Assembly (NCBI GenBank): GCA_015478655.1
Contig: JADMIJ010000002.1
Coordinates: forward strand, 1 to 64,000
Direction of reading: 5' to 3'
Length of the DNA: 64,000 nt
DNA from: Acidimicrobiales bacterium
Lineage (GTDB): Bacteria > Actinomycetota > Acidimicrobiia > Acidimicrobiales > RAAP-2
Shown here: positions 7,382 through 15,092 of the stretch, piece after piece
Position numbering within the stretch: position 1 is the first letter of the stretch
Layout: each line of letters opens with the position of its first letter
Notes under the pieces: generated by a model
The model's input: only the letters and a program-made list of their open reading frames with translations
Databases searched by the model: none
What the model was told of the DNA's origin: nothing
Program-made: the position numbers and the translations under genes

Positions 7382-8500
7382 ATGAACTTCGCCTTCAGCG
7401 AGGAGCAGGACGAGCTCCGCAAGTCGGTCCGCCGCTTTCTCGACGACAAGTCGCCCGAGACCGAGGTGCGGCGGCTCATGGAGACGACGGAGGGCTATGA
7501 CCCCGCGGTCTGGTCTCAGATGGCCGAGCAGCTCGGGTTGCAGTCCCTGACCATTCCCGAGCAGTTCGGCGGATCAGGGTTCACCTACGTGGAACTGATC
7601 GTGGTGCTCGAGGAGATGGGGGCCAGCCTCCTGTGTGCGCCGTTCTTCTCCACCGTGGCCCTCGCCGCCAACTCCATTCTGACCTCAGGTGACCAGAGTG
7701 CCCAGGAGTACCTGCTGCCGGGGATCGCTTCCGGCGAGACCATCGGCACCCTGGCCTTCACCGAGGACTCCGGACGCTGGGACGCCGACGGGATCACCCT
7801 GGCGGCGACCAAGTCCGGGCAGAAGCAGTGGGTGCTCAACGGCCACAAGTCGTTCGTCATCGACGGACACGTGGCCGGGTTGATCCTGGTGGTCGGGCGC
7901 ACACCTGCGGGCCTGTCGCTGTTCGGGGTCAAGGGCGACGCCGACGGCCTGACCCGCACCCCCCTGGCCACCATGGACCAGACTCGCAAGCAGGCCCGAC
8001 TGGAGTTCGCCGACACGTCGGCCTGGCTGATCGGGACCGACGGCGGGGCCGAGCCGGGGCTGAGCAAGACGCTGGACCTGGCTGCGGTGGCCCTGGCCGC
8101 TGAACAGGTGGGCGGGGCTCAACGCTGCCTCGAAAGCTCCGTCGAGTACGCCAAGACCCGCATCCAGTTCGGAAGGCCGATCGGGAGCTTCCAGGCCATC
8201 AAGCACAAGTGCGCGGACATGCTGCTCGAGGTCGAGTCGGCCAAATCCGCGGCGTACTACGCCGGCTGGGCCGCGGCGGAGGACTCCGACGAATTGCCGG
8301 TCGTGGCCAGCCTGGCCAAGTCGTACTGCTCAGAGGCGTACTTCCACGCCGCCGCCGAGACCATCCAGATCCACGGGGGCATCGGCTTCACCTGGGAGCA
8401 TCCGGCCCATCTCTACTTCAAACGGGCCAAGTCCTCGGAACTGATGTTGGGCGATCCGTCCTACCACCGGGAGCTGTTGGCCCAGCGCATCGGCATCTGA
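7382..8500 (+). CDS. Acyl-CoA dehydrogenase family protein
   Basis: A FAD-dependent acyl-CoA dehydrogenase of 372 residues that would oxidise an acyl-CoA to the 2-enoyl-CoA and pass electrons to ETF. The N-terminal helical domain begins MNFAFSEEQDELRKSVRRFL. The central beta domain contains LAFTEDSGRWD. The C-terminal helical domain contains RIQFGRPIGSFQAIKH and the FAD-contacting IQIHGGIGFTWEH. The ATG at 7382 is preceded by GGAGAG; the longer open frame upstream is leader sequence. A TAGACA box about 65 nt upstream is a possible promoter. No ETF or ligase gene is adjacent, so chain-length specificity is unknown. Confidence 0.93.
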   Translation: MNFAFSEEQDELRKSVRRFLDDKSPETEVRRLMETTEGYDPAVWSQMAEQLGLQSLTIPEQFGGSGFTYVELIVVLEEMGASLLCAPFFSTVALAANSILTSGDQSAQEYLLPGIASGETIGTLAFTEDSGRWDADGITLAATKSGQKQWVLNGHKSFVIDGHVAGLILVVGRTPAGLSLFGVKGDADGLTRTPLATMDQTRKQARLEFADTSAWLIGTDGGAEPGLSKTLDLAAVALAAEQVGGAQRCLESSVEYAKTRIQFGRPIGSFQAIKHKCADMLLEVESAKSAAYYAGWAAAEDSDELPVVASLAKSYCSEAYFHAAAETIQIHGGIGFTWEHPAHLYFKRAKSSELMLGDPSYHRELLAQRIGI

Positions 8501-8587
8501 GCATCGTCGGCATGCCCAGCCCGATGGATGGCACCCGAGGCGTCGGCACCGGTGCCTCGGTGAACCTCCGTGGGGGGCGAACTGGCG

Positions 8588-8593
8588 TAGCGT
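8588..8593 (+). promoter_or_regulatory. Putative -10 box TAGCGT, 7 nt before the start at 8601
   Basis: TAGCGT ends 7 nt before the ATG and no Shine-Dalgarno lies between, consistent with a leaderless transcript. Confidence 0.4.
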
Positions 8594-8600
8594 TCCGGCC

Positions 8601-9278
8601 ATGAGTGACGCGAGATCGATGACCGGCTGGCTGCTCTTGGGGTTGCTCACGGTGGTGGCCGCCGGGGCAGCTGCGATCGGCGTTGCCCAGTCGCCCAAGA
8701 ACGTCCCGCTCTACAGCTGCGCAGCGGGCCAACATGGTCTCAAATGCTCGGGAGCCGTCACCAACACCCTCACCGCGCACAACTACACCGAGGTGGTCGT
8801 CGAGAAGACCCCCAACGGGAATCAGACCGAGAATCTCGTCTATCAGGCCCCCGACCGCCTGGGTGGCTACATCCAGAGCGGGACCAGGCGCACCTACGTG
8901 GTGGTCATCGGATCCGTGCTCTACCAGAGCCTGACCGTGAGCACCACCGCTCCGACGACCCACCTCACGTTCTACAAGCAGAGCCTGGCTCCGGGCCAGG
9001 GGGCCACGAGCCTCGACCGCGTGAATACGTACCTTCCCTACGTATGGCAGAGCAAGAACGTCACGAACTCCGGGAGCGTCTACACGTTCACATTGACCAA
9101 GTCCGGACAGACCGGGTCGTTCAAGTACACCGTCTCCGGCCAGTATGTCTCCCAATTCATCCTGACCGTGGCTAGCGCTTCGGTGCAGCTGGACATCTCC
9201 CAGGTGGGGTCGTCGCCGGCCGTGGCATTGCCGGCCGGGGCCCGCGTAGCCGGCACCGCACCGAGCAGCGCCGGCTAG
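8601..9278 (+). CDS. Exported or membrane-anchored hypothetical protein
   Basis: I do not recognise a named family. The 225-residue product has a short N terminus and a hydrophobic segment (about residues 9-30), either an uncleaved anchor or a signal peptide. The rest is Ser/Thr/Tyr/Val-rich with an alternating beta pattern and only two cysteines, close together (YSCAAGQHGLKC). The size and beta-rich profile recall LppX/LprG-like lipid-carrier proteins, but there is no lipobox and no motif to prove this. It is convergent with thiE, whose stop overlaps its end by 4 bp, and is probably transcribed alone. Confidence 0.75.
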   Translation: MSDARSMTGWLLLGLLTVVAAGAAAIGVAQSPKNVPLYSCAAGQHGLKCSGAVTNTLTAHNYTEVVVEKTPNGNQTENLVYQAPDRLGGYIQSGTRRTYVVVIGSVLYQSLTVSTTAPTTHLTFYKQSLAPGQGATSLDRVNTYLPYVWQSKNVTNSGSVYTFTLTKSGQTGSFKYTVSGQYVSQFILTVASASVQLDISQVGSSPAVALPAGARVAGTAPSSAG

Positions 9279-10003
9279 CCGCGACGGGCTCGGCAACCGT
9301 CTCGGTCGAGCGTCTCGTCGATGGCGCGGCGCAGTGCCCGGGCGTTGGCCCGCGGGTCGGCCGCCTCGGTGAGCCATCGCACGGCCACAACATGGCTGGC
9401 TCCAGCCCCGATCATGTCGACCACCGTGATCGGGTCGGCACCACCCGTGACCCACACCGACATCGGTGCCCGCTTGACCGCCTCGCTGATGTAGCCCAGT
9501 CCGGTCCCCGGTCGACCGGGCTTGGTCGGCGTAGCAACGACCGGCCCGGCGGAGATGTAGTCGACGGGGGCCGCTCGCCAGCCGGCCTCGGCCCCGATCG
9601 GCTCGATGCCCGGAGGTACTTTCCCGATCGCCGCGTCCAGGTCGGCGGGGGCGTGCGTCGAGAGCCCGATGATGGCCCGGGCCCCCATCACCAGGCGGGC
9701 GGTCGTCGGGGGCACGTCGTCTTGGCCGATGTGGACGCCGTCGGCACCGATGGCCGCGCCAAGGTCCGGGTTGTCGTTGAGGATGAAGGGCACGCCATGA
9801 TGGCCACAGACCCTCTGAACCAACGCGGCCCTGGTGGCCAGGCGGACGTCGGACAGGTGCTTCTCGCGCAGCTGGACGAGGTCTACACCGCCCTCGATGC
9901 ACGCTTCGACGAAGTGTTCGAGGTCGGGTCGGTCCGGTGTGCACAGATAGAGCCGGCGATCGCACAGGCCCCAGGGATCGGACGGAGTTGCCGCACCGCT
10001 CAA
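9275..10003 (-). CDS. thiE: Thiamine-phosphate synthase
   Basis: ThiE joins HMP-pyrophosphate and HET-phosphate to make thiamine phosphate. The product has the TIM-barrel motifs of the family: VDLVQLREK, FILNDNPDLGAAIGADGVHIGQDD (read in two parts), IIGLSTHAPADLD, and DYISAGPVVATPTK. The frame is open upstream with no ATG at a sensible place. A TTG at 10003 shares the bases TTGA with the stop of the HhH-GPD gene, giving a 242-residue protein, slightly longer than usual, and implying coupled translation. Other thiamine genes are absent from the window. Function firm, start moderately sure. Confidence 0.92.
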   Translation of the reverse strand: MSGAATPSDPWGLCDRRLYLCTPDRPDLEHFVEACIEGGVDLVQLREKHLSDVRLATRAALVQRVCGHHGVPFILNDNPDLGAAIGADGVHIGQDDVPPTTARLVMGARAIIGLSTHAPADLDAAIGKVPPGIEPIGAEAGWRAAPVDYISAGPVVATPTKPGRPGTGLGYISEAVKRAPMSVWVTGGADPITVVDMIGAGASHVVAVRWLTEAADPRANARALRRAIDETLDRDGCRARRG

Positions 10004-10623
10004 CGTTTGGTGGCTACCTTGGCCTTGGCCTTGGCCTTGGCAGGACCAGAGGCTCCTTTGGGCTTGGCTTGAGCCTTCATCTTCTGCTTGAATTGGCGCA
10101 CCTTGGCCAGCGTCTCGGGCGAATGGATGTCGGCCACCGAGCGGAACGACCCGGCCTCGCCGAACTGGCCTGCCGCTTTCTCCCAACCCGGCGGTCGAAC
10201 CCCGAGCTGCTTCCCGAGCAGGGCAACGAAGATGCGTGCTTTCTGCTCGCCGAAACCGGGGAGGGCCTTCACATTGGCCAGCAACTCCTTACCGTCAGCC
10301 GCCGAATTCCAGATGGCCGCGGCGTCGCCGCCGTACGAGTCGACGATGAGGGCGCACAACTCCTGGACCCGACCGGCCATCGATTTCGGGAATCGGTGGA
10401 GGGCCGGCCGCTCGGAGAAGATCGTCGCCAGCTCGTCGGGGTCCATGGCGGCCAACGAGGCCACGTCGAGCGTGCCTCCCAGCCGCTCCCGGAGATCGAA
10501 CGGCGACTTGAAGGCCTTCTCCAAGGGGACCTGCTGATCGAGGACCATCCCGATGAGGAGGGCCAGCGGGTCCTTCGAGATGAGGGCGTCGGCGTCCGGT
10601 TCACCAGCGAGGAACAGTGTCAT
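10000..10623 (-). CDS. HhH-GPD-type base-excision DNA repair protein with Lys/Ala tail
   Basis: A 207-residue protein of the uncharacterised actinobacterial HhH-GPD group, related to Nth/MutY/AlkA DNA glycosylases. The N terminus contains LLIGMVLDQQVPLEKAF, and the helix-hairpin-helix appears as LPGFGEQKARIFVALLG. The C terminus is a basic tail of alternating Lys and Ala encoded by CCTTGG hexanucleotide repeats, perhaps for DNA binding. The ATG at 10623 is chosen because TACACT lies 6 nt upstream (leaderless pattern). ThiE follows with a stop/start overlap. The lesion recognised is unknown. Confidence 0.88.
   Translation of the reverse strand: MTLFLAGEPDADALISKDPLALLIGMVLDQQVPLEKAFKSPFDLRERLGGTLDVASLAAMDPDELATIFSERPALHRFPKSMAGRVQELCALIVDSYGGDAAAIWNSAADGKELLANVKALPGFGEQKARIFVALLGKQLGVRPPGWEKAAGQFGEAGSFRSVADIHSPETLAKVRQFKQKMKAQAKPKGASGPAKAKAKAKVATKR
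10017..10040 (-). repeat. Hexanucleotide repeat (CCTTGG x4) in the HhH-GPD gene
   Basis: Four exact CCTTGG copies encode the alternating Lys-Ala residues at the C terminus. Short perfect arrays of this kind can change length by slippage without breaking the frame. Confidence 0.85.
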
Positions 10624-10629
10624 CCCGCC

Positions 10630-10635
10630 AGTGTA
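10630..10635 (-). promoter_or_regulatory. Putative -10 box TACACT, 6 nt before the HhH-GPD start
   Basis: Read on the minus strand, TACACT lies 6 nt before the ATG at 10623 with no ribosome-binding site between. Confidence 0.4.
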
Positions 10636-10678
10636 GGAGTGGTACCGGGCCGGTATCCCAGCCCAGGTCCGGTGCTGT

Positions 10679-13450
10679 TCAGGATTCCCATGGGTCTGGG
10701 GACCCAGCGTCGATGCCGTAGCGGCCGATGGCCTCGGCAACCGAACGCTCGGGGAGGCCGCCCTCGGCCACCAGGCTGTGGAGCACCGCCACCACGATGT
10801 GGGCGGCGTCCACCTCGAAGAACCGCCGCAGGACCTCCCGGGTGTCGGAGCGGCCGAATCCGTCCGTTCCCAGGGAGGTGAAGGCGCGGGGCGTCCAGCG
10901 CGAGACCTGATCGGGAACCGACCGCATGAAATCGGTCACGGCCACGATGGGCCCCTTCGACCCTGCCAGGCACTCGGTGACGTAGGGGACTCGCTCGGTC
11001 TCGCCGGGATGCAGGCGATTCCAGCGCTCGACGGAGATGGCGTCCTCACGCAGTGACTTGTAGGAGGTGACCGACCACAGGTCGGCCTCCACGCCCCAGT
11101 CGTCGGCGAGGAGTCGGCTGGCCTCCACCGCCGCCTGCCATGCGGAGCCAGAGAACATCAGTGTTGCTCCCGGCCTCGCTCCAACCGGCGTCCCGGCACC
11201 ATGTTTCTCCTCATCACCAGCACGAGCCCCGGCGCCATTCCCCACCACCACCCCGGCTTCGAAGCGATACATGCCCTTGACCGCCCCGAGGCGCACCCGC
11301 TCGGCATCGGCCGGATCCGTCGGAAGGGCGGGCATGGGGTAGTTCTCGTTGTAGAGGGTGAGATACCAGATCCGATCCTCGGGCTCGGGTCCGGTCATGC
11401 GGCGGATCCCGTCCTCCACGATGGTCGCCACCTCGTAGGAGAAGGCGGGGTCGTAGGCGGCGACGCTCGGCACCGCCGACGCCAGCAGCAGGGAGTGCCC
11501 ATCCTGGTGCTGGAGGCCCTCCCCGTTGAGCGTCGTCCGGCCCGCCGTGCAACCGAGGAGGAACCCACGACCCCTGCAGTCCCCCAGGGCCCACAGCAGG
11601 TCGCCCACTCGCTGGAAGCCGAACATCGAATAGAAGAGGTAGAAGGGGATCACCGGCTCGCCCCAGGTGGCGTAAGCGGTTGCCGCCGCGGTGAACGACG
11701 CCACCGCACCCGCCTCGGTGATGCCCTCTTGGAGGACCTGGCCCGAAGCGCTCTCGGCGTAGTGGAGGGCCAGCCCGGCATCCACCGGCGTGTAGCGCTG
11801 GCCGTCCGGTGCGTAGATCTGCACTTCGCTGATGAGCGACTCGAGGCCGAAGGTCCGGGCCTCATCGGACACGATGGGCACGATCCGCTCGCCGATGGAC
11901 GGGTCCCGTACCAGGGACCGGAGGAGCCGGGCGAAGGCCATGGTGGTGGACACGGCCTGTCGGCCCGACCCGGCCAGGAGGTCGGCGAAGGTGGCCTCGG
12001 TGGGGGCGGGCAGAGGCTGGTTCCGCACCACCCGGCTGGGCAGCGGTCCTCCGAGGGACCGGCGGCCTTGGGCCAGGTAGTTGGCGGCGGGCGAGTCCGG
12101 CGCCGGCCGGAAGTAGGTCGGCAGGTCGGCGTCCAGATCGCGTTCGGGTATCTCGTCGTGGAGGAACAGCCGGTCGCGCAGGACCAGCAACTGCGCCTTG
12201 GTCATCTTCTTGATCTGGTGGGTGGCGTTGCGGGCTTCGATCTCGGGTCCGAGCGTCCAACCCTTCACGGTCTTGGCCAAGATGGCGGTCGGAGCGCCGA
12301 CGTGCTCGGTGGCCGCCTTGTAGGCGGCGTAGAGCTTCCGGTAGTCGTGGCCGCCACGGGGAAGAGACTGGAGGTCCTCATCGGAGAGGTGGGCCACCAG
12401 GGCAGACAGCCGGGGGTCGGGTCCGAAGAAGTGCTCCCGGATGTAGGCGCCGGACTCCGTGGCGTACTTCTGGAACTCGCCGTCGACCGTGGCGTTCATC
12501 TTGTTGAGGAGCACGCCGTCGACGTCCTTGGCCAGCAGGTCGTCCCAGGTGCGGCCCCAGATGACCTTGATGACGTTCCAGCCCGCGCCCCGGAAGAGGG
12601 CCTCGAGCTCCTGGATGATCTTGCCGTTGCCGCGCACGGGGCCGTCCAGCCGCTGCAGGTTGCAGTTGACCACGAAGGTGAGATTGTCGAGGTGTTCCCG
12701 CCCCGCCATCCCGAGGGCACCGATGGTCTCCGGCTCATCGAACTCGCCATCCCCCACAAAGCCCCACACCCGACTGGCTGACGTGTCGGCGACCCCCCGG
12801 GCGTCGAGGTAGCGGGCCACGTGGGCCTGGGCCACGGCATTGAGCGGCCCGAGCCCCATCGACACGGTCGGGTACTCCCAGAACTCGGGCATCAACCGGG
12901 GGTGGGGGTACGAGGAGAGCCCGTCGGTCCCGACTTCGAACCGGAAGTTGTCCAACTGCTCCTCCGAGAGCCGGCCCTCGACGAAGGCCCGGGCGTAGAT
13001 GCCCGGAGAGGCATGGCCCTGGAAGTAGACCTGGTCCCCGGCCCGCCCCCCGTCCTTGCCCCGGAAGAAGTGGTTGAACCCCACCTCGTAGAGCGAAGCC
13101 GAACTGGCGTAGGTGGAGAGATGCCCCCCAATGGCCTCGGAGCGCACGTTGGCCCGGACCACCATCACCGCGGCATTCCAGCGGATGAAGGCCCGAATCC
13201 GTCTCTCGAGGAACTCGTCCCCCGGGAAGTCCGGCTCTTCGTCGGTCGGAATGGTGTTGACGTAGGGCGAGGAGACCGTGGCGGGAAAGTCCACCTGCTT
13301 CTGGCCGGCCCGCTCGAGGATCCTCATGAGCAGGTAGCGGGCCCGGGTCCGACCGTGGACGTCGACGACGTCGTCGAAGGCATCCAGCCACTCGGAGGTC
13401 TCGACCGGATCCGCGTCGGGAAGCTGATGGCTCACTCCGTCGAACAGCAC
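10679..13450 (-). CDS. aceE: Pyruvate dehydrogenase E1 component, homodimeric type
   Basis: AceE decarboxylates pyruvate with thiamine diphosphate and transfers the acetyl group to the lipoyl arm of E2. The 923-residue product has the typical length and features of homodimeric E1: YFQGHASPGIYARAFVEGRL, the ThDP/Mg motif GDGEFDEPE...NCNLQ, and C-terminal PYVTECLAGSKGPIVAVTDFM (two parts) and FGRSDTREVLRRFFEVD. The start is a GTG at 13450; another in-frame GTG lies 15 nt inside. It is transcribed away from rnhA, sharing a region with a 15-bp triple repeat. E3, E2 and lipoylation genes lie 2-5 kb away on the opposite strand. Confidence 0.97.
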   Translation of the reverse strand: MLFDGVSHQLPDADPVETSEWLDAFDDVVDVHGRTRARYLLMRILERAGQKQVDFPATVSSPYVNTIPTDEEPDFPGDEFLERRIRAFIRWNAAVMVVRANVRSEAIGGHLSTYASSASLYEVGFNHFFRGKDGGRAGDQVYFQGHASPGIYARAFVEGRLSEEQLDNFRFEVGTDGLSSYPHPRLMPEFWEYPTVSMGLGPLNAVAQAHVARYLDARGVADTSASRVWGFVGDGEFDEPETIGALGMAGREHLDNLTFVVNCNLQRLDGPVRGNGKIIQELEALFRGAGWNVIKVIWGRTWDDLLAKDVDGVLLNKMNATVDGEFQKYATESGAYIREHFFGPDPRLSALVAHLSDEDLQSLPRGGHDYRKLYAAYKAATEHVGAPTAILAKTVKGWTLGPEIEARNATHQIKKMTKAQLLVLRDRLFLHDEIPERDLDADLPTYFRPAPDSPAANYLAQGRRSLGGPLPSRVVRNQPLPAPTEATFADLLAGSGRQAVSTTMAFARLLRSLVRDPSIGERIVPIVSDEARTFGLESLISEVQIYAPDGQRYTPVDAGLALHYAESASGQVLQEGITEAGAVASFTAAATAYATWGEPVIPFYLFYSMFGFQRVGDLLWALGDCRGRGFLLGCTAGRTTLNGEGLQHQDGHSLLLASAVPSVAAYDPAFSYEVATIVEDGIRRMTGPEPEDRIWYLTLYNENYPMPALPTDPADAERVRLGAVKGMYRFEAGVVVGNGAGARAGDEEKHGAGTPVGARPGATLMFSGSAWQAAVEASRLLADDWGVEADLWSVTSYKSLREDAISVERWNRLHPGETERVPYVTECLAGSKGPIVAVTDFMRSVPDQVSRWTPRAFTSLGTDGFGRSDTREVLRRFFEVDAAHIVVAVLHSLVAEGGLPERSVAEAIGRYGIDAGSPDPWES

Positions 13451-13520
13451 CCACCCATGCTTCCACCGCCGGTGGGGTAGGGGAAGTCATCCGCCGCTGC
13501 CTCAGGACAGGACGCCTGTT

Positions 13521-13568
13521 GCCGGCTGATCGGGCCGCCGGCCGATCGGACATGCCGGCTGATCGGGC
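13521..13568. repeat. Three copies of a 15-mer in the aceE/rnhA divergent region
   Basis: GCCGGCTGATCGGGC at 13521-13535, GCCGGCCGATCGGAC at 13537-13551, and GCCGGCTGATCGGGC again at 13554-13568. The spacing is 16-17 bp, each copy centres on GATCGG, and the third is framed by CATGCC/GGCATG. The array lies 70 bp before aceE and 12 bp before rnhA, a plausible operator array. Confidence 0.8.
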
Positions 13569-13579
13569 ATGCTGTCCCG

Positions 13580-14023
13580 ATGAGCGAAGCCCCCGACGAG
13601 CAGGTGACCGTGGTCTACACCGACGGATCCTGTCTCGGGAACCCCGGGCGGGGCGGCTGGGCATGGGCCGTGGACGGCGGGCCTTCGGACAGCGGCGGCG
13701 AGGCCCGCACCACCAATCAACGGATGGAGGTGACGGCGGTGCTGCGGGCCCTCCAGTCCCTGGCCGGGCCCCTGCACGTGGTCAGCGACTCGACTTACGT
13801 GGTCAACTGCTTTCGCAACCATTGGTGGGTCGGCTGGAAGCGGAGGGGCTGGCGCAACGCCCAGGGCAAGCCGGTGGCCAACCAGGACTTGTGGAAGGAG
13901 CTGTTGGACCTGGCCCTCGACCCCTCGCGACCCGTGACCTTCGAGTGGGTCAAGGGCCACTCCGGTGACCGGATGAACGACGTGGTCGACCTGATGGCCA
14001 CGCAGGCCGCCGCCCTCCAGTAA
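13580..14023 (+). CDS. rnhA: Ribonuclease HI
   Basis: RNase HI cleaves the RNA strand of RNA-DNA hybrids. The 147-residue product carries the four carboxylates of the active site: Asp in VYTDGSCLGNPG, Glu in NQRMEVTAVLRAL, Asp in VVSDSTYVVNC, and Asp in HSGDRMNDVVD. It is full length, with no extra domain. The ATG at 13580 directly follows the 15-mer triple repeat. It is followed by an SDR gene with its own promoter. Confidence 0.96.
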   Translation: MSEAPDEQVTVVYTDGSCLGNPGRGGWAWAVDGGPSDSGGEARTTNQRMEVTAVLRALQSLAGPLHVVSDSTYVVNCFRNHWWVGWKRRGWRNAQGKPVANQDLWKELLDLALDPSRPVTFEWVKGHSGDRMNDVVDLMATQAAALQ

Positions 14024-14051
14024 CCCCCGCGTCGCCGGCTCCGACCGCGTT

Positions 14052-14080
14052 TTGGCTCGGGTCCTTGCCTCCCGTAACCT
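14052..14080 (+). promoter_or_regulatory. Promoter TTGGCT-17-TAACCT, 6 nt before the SDR start
   Basis: TTGGCT (14052-14057) and TAACCT (14075-14080) are separated by 17 nt, the best sigma70-like spacing seen here. The ATG follows 6 nt later, so transcription would begin at or next to the start codon. Confidence 0.55.
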
Positions 14081-14086
14081 GCTGGC

Positions 14087-14854
14087 ATGGAGATCAAGGG
14101 AAGTTCCGCAATCATCACCGGGGGGGCCTCCGGGCTCGGGGAGGCCACCGCCCGCAAGCTGGCCGGCGAGGGGGTGCGGGTCACCGTCTTCGACCGCAAC
14201 GAGGAGCGGGGCAAGGAAGTGGTGGCCGACATCGGACCCAACGCCAACTTCATCGGCGGTGACGTGACCGAGCCGGAAGACTGCCAGAAGGCCGTCGATC
14301 AGGCCGCTGAGGGCGGCAATCTGCGTATCGCCGTGAACTGTGCCGGCACCGGTTGGGTGGGACGGGTCATCAACCGTGACGGCACGCCCCACGACCTGGC
14401 CCCCTTCCAGTTCATCCAGAACCTCAATGTCATCGGCACCTTCAACGTGATGACCAAGGCGGCCTCAGCTATCGCCACTGTCGAGCCGCAAGCCGACGGC
14501 GAGCGGGGAGTCATCGTCAATACCGCATCGGTGGCGGCCATGGACGGCCAGATCGGTCAGCTGGCCTACTCGGCCTCCAAGGGAGCCATCGTGGGCATGA
14601 CGCTCCCGGCCGCCCGCGACCTGGCCGTGGTGGGCATCCGGGTGCTGGCCATCGCCCCTGGTCTCTTCGACACGCCGTTGCTGGCCATGCTCCCCGACGA
14701 CGCCCGCAACGCCCTCGGAGCGTCGGTGAATTTCCCCAAGCGCCTGGGTGATCCGGCCGAGTTCGGTGAGCTGGTCAGCCACATCGCCGCCAACAGCTAC
14801 CTCAACGCGGAGGTCATCCGGCTCGACGGCGGCATCAGGATGCCTCCGAAGTAG
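14087..14854 (+). CDS. SDR-family dehydrogenase, 3-hydroxyacyl-CoA dehydrogenase type II-like
   Basis: A 255-residue classical short-chain dehydrogenase. The NAD-binding motif is TGGASGLGEATA, followed by NCAGTG, catalytic Ser in VNTASVAA and YSASK (YxxxK). The acidic residue in TVFDRNEE suggests NAD rather than NADP preference. The overall pattern (AIITGGASGLGEATARKL near the start, APGLFDTPLLAMLPDDAR later) resembles 3-hydroxy-2-methylbutyryl-CoA/3-hydroxyacyl-CoA dehydrogenases, suggesting a role in acyl-CoA breakdown; the substrate is inferred. It stands alone between rnhA and lpdA. Confidence 0.9.
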   Translation: MEIKGSSAIITGGASGLGEATARKLAGEGVRVTVFDRNEERGKEVVADIGPNANFIGGDVTEPEDCQKAVDQAAEGGNLRIAVNCAGTGWVGRVINRDGTPHDLAPFQFIQNLNVIGTFNVMTKAASAIATVEPQADGERGVIVNTASVAAMDGQIGQLAYSASKGAIVGMTLPAARDLAVVGIRVLAIAPGLFDTPLLAMLPDDARNALGASVNFPKRLGDPAEFGELVSHIAANSYLNAEVIRLDGGIRMPPK

Positions 14855-15032
14855 AAGGCGGTCCCGCGGGCGTCGGCCGAAGGGACGAGAGGACCGACTC
14901 CCTCCATGCCGGGCGACAGGTCAGCCGGTGTGGCGACCGCCCGATGGGGCCCAAGCCGGCGGGTACCTCCTCGACCACCGGCAAGCCGAGGCAGGGGTGC
15001 GGTTCCGCTCCCTCGCAGAGCCGTTCGACCCG

Positions 15033-15060
15033 TCGACCTTCCGGCTTGGACCGGTAGGCT
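15033..15060 (+). promoter_or_regulatory. Putative lpdA operon promoter TCGACC-16-TAGGCT
   Basis: TCGACC (15033-15038) and TAGGCT (15055-15060) are 16 nt apart in the 238-bp gap before lpdA. They would give a leader of roughly 25 nt. The rest of this gap shows no gene or strong structure. Confidence 0.4.
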
Positions 15061-15092
15061 GACAGCACATCACCCAGGAAGGCGCGCACTCG

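Noticed and set aside
9950-10186. ThDP riboswitch upstream of thiE
   Set aside because: The region upstream of thiE is the coding sequence of the HhH-GPD gene and overlaps the start by one codon; no THI-box pattern was seen.
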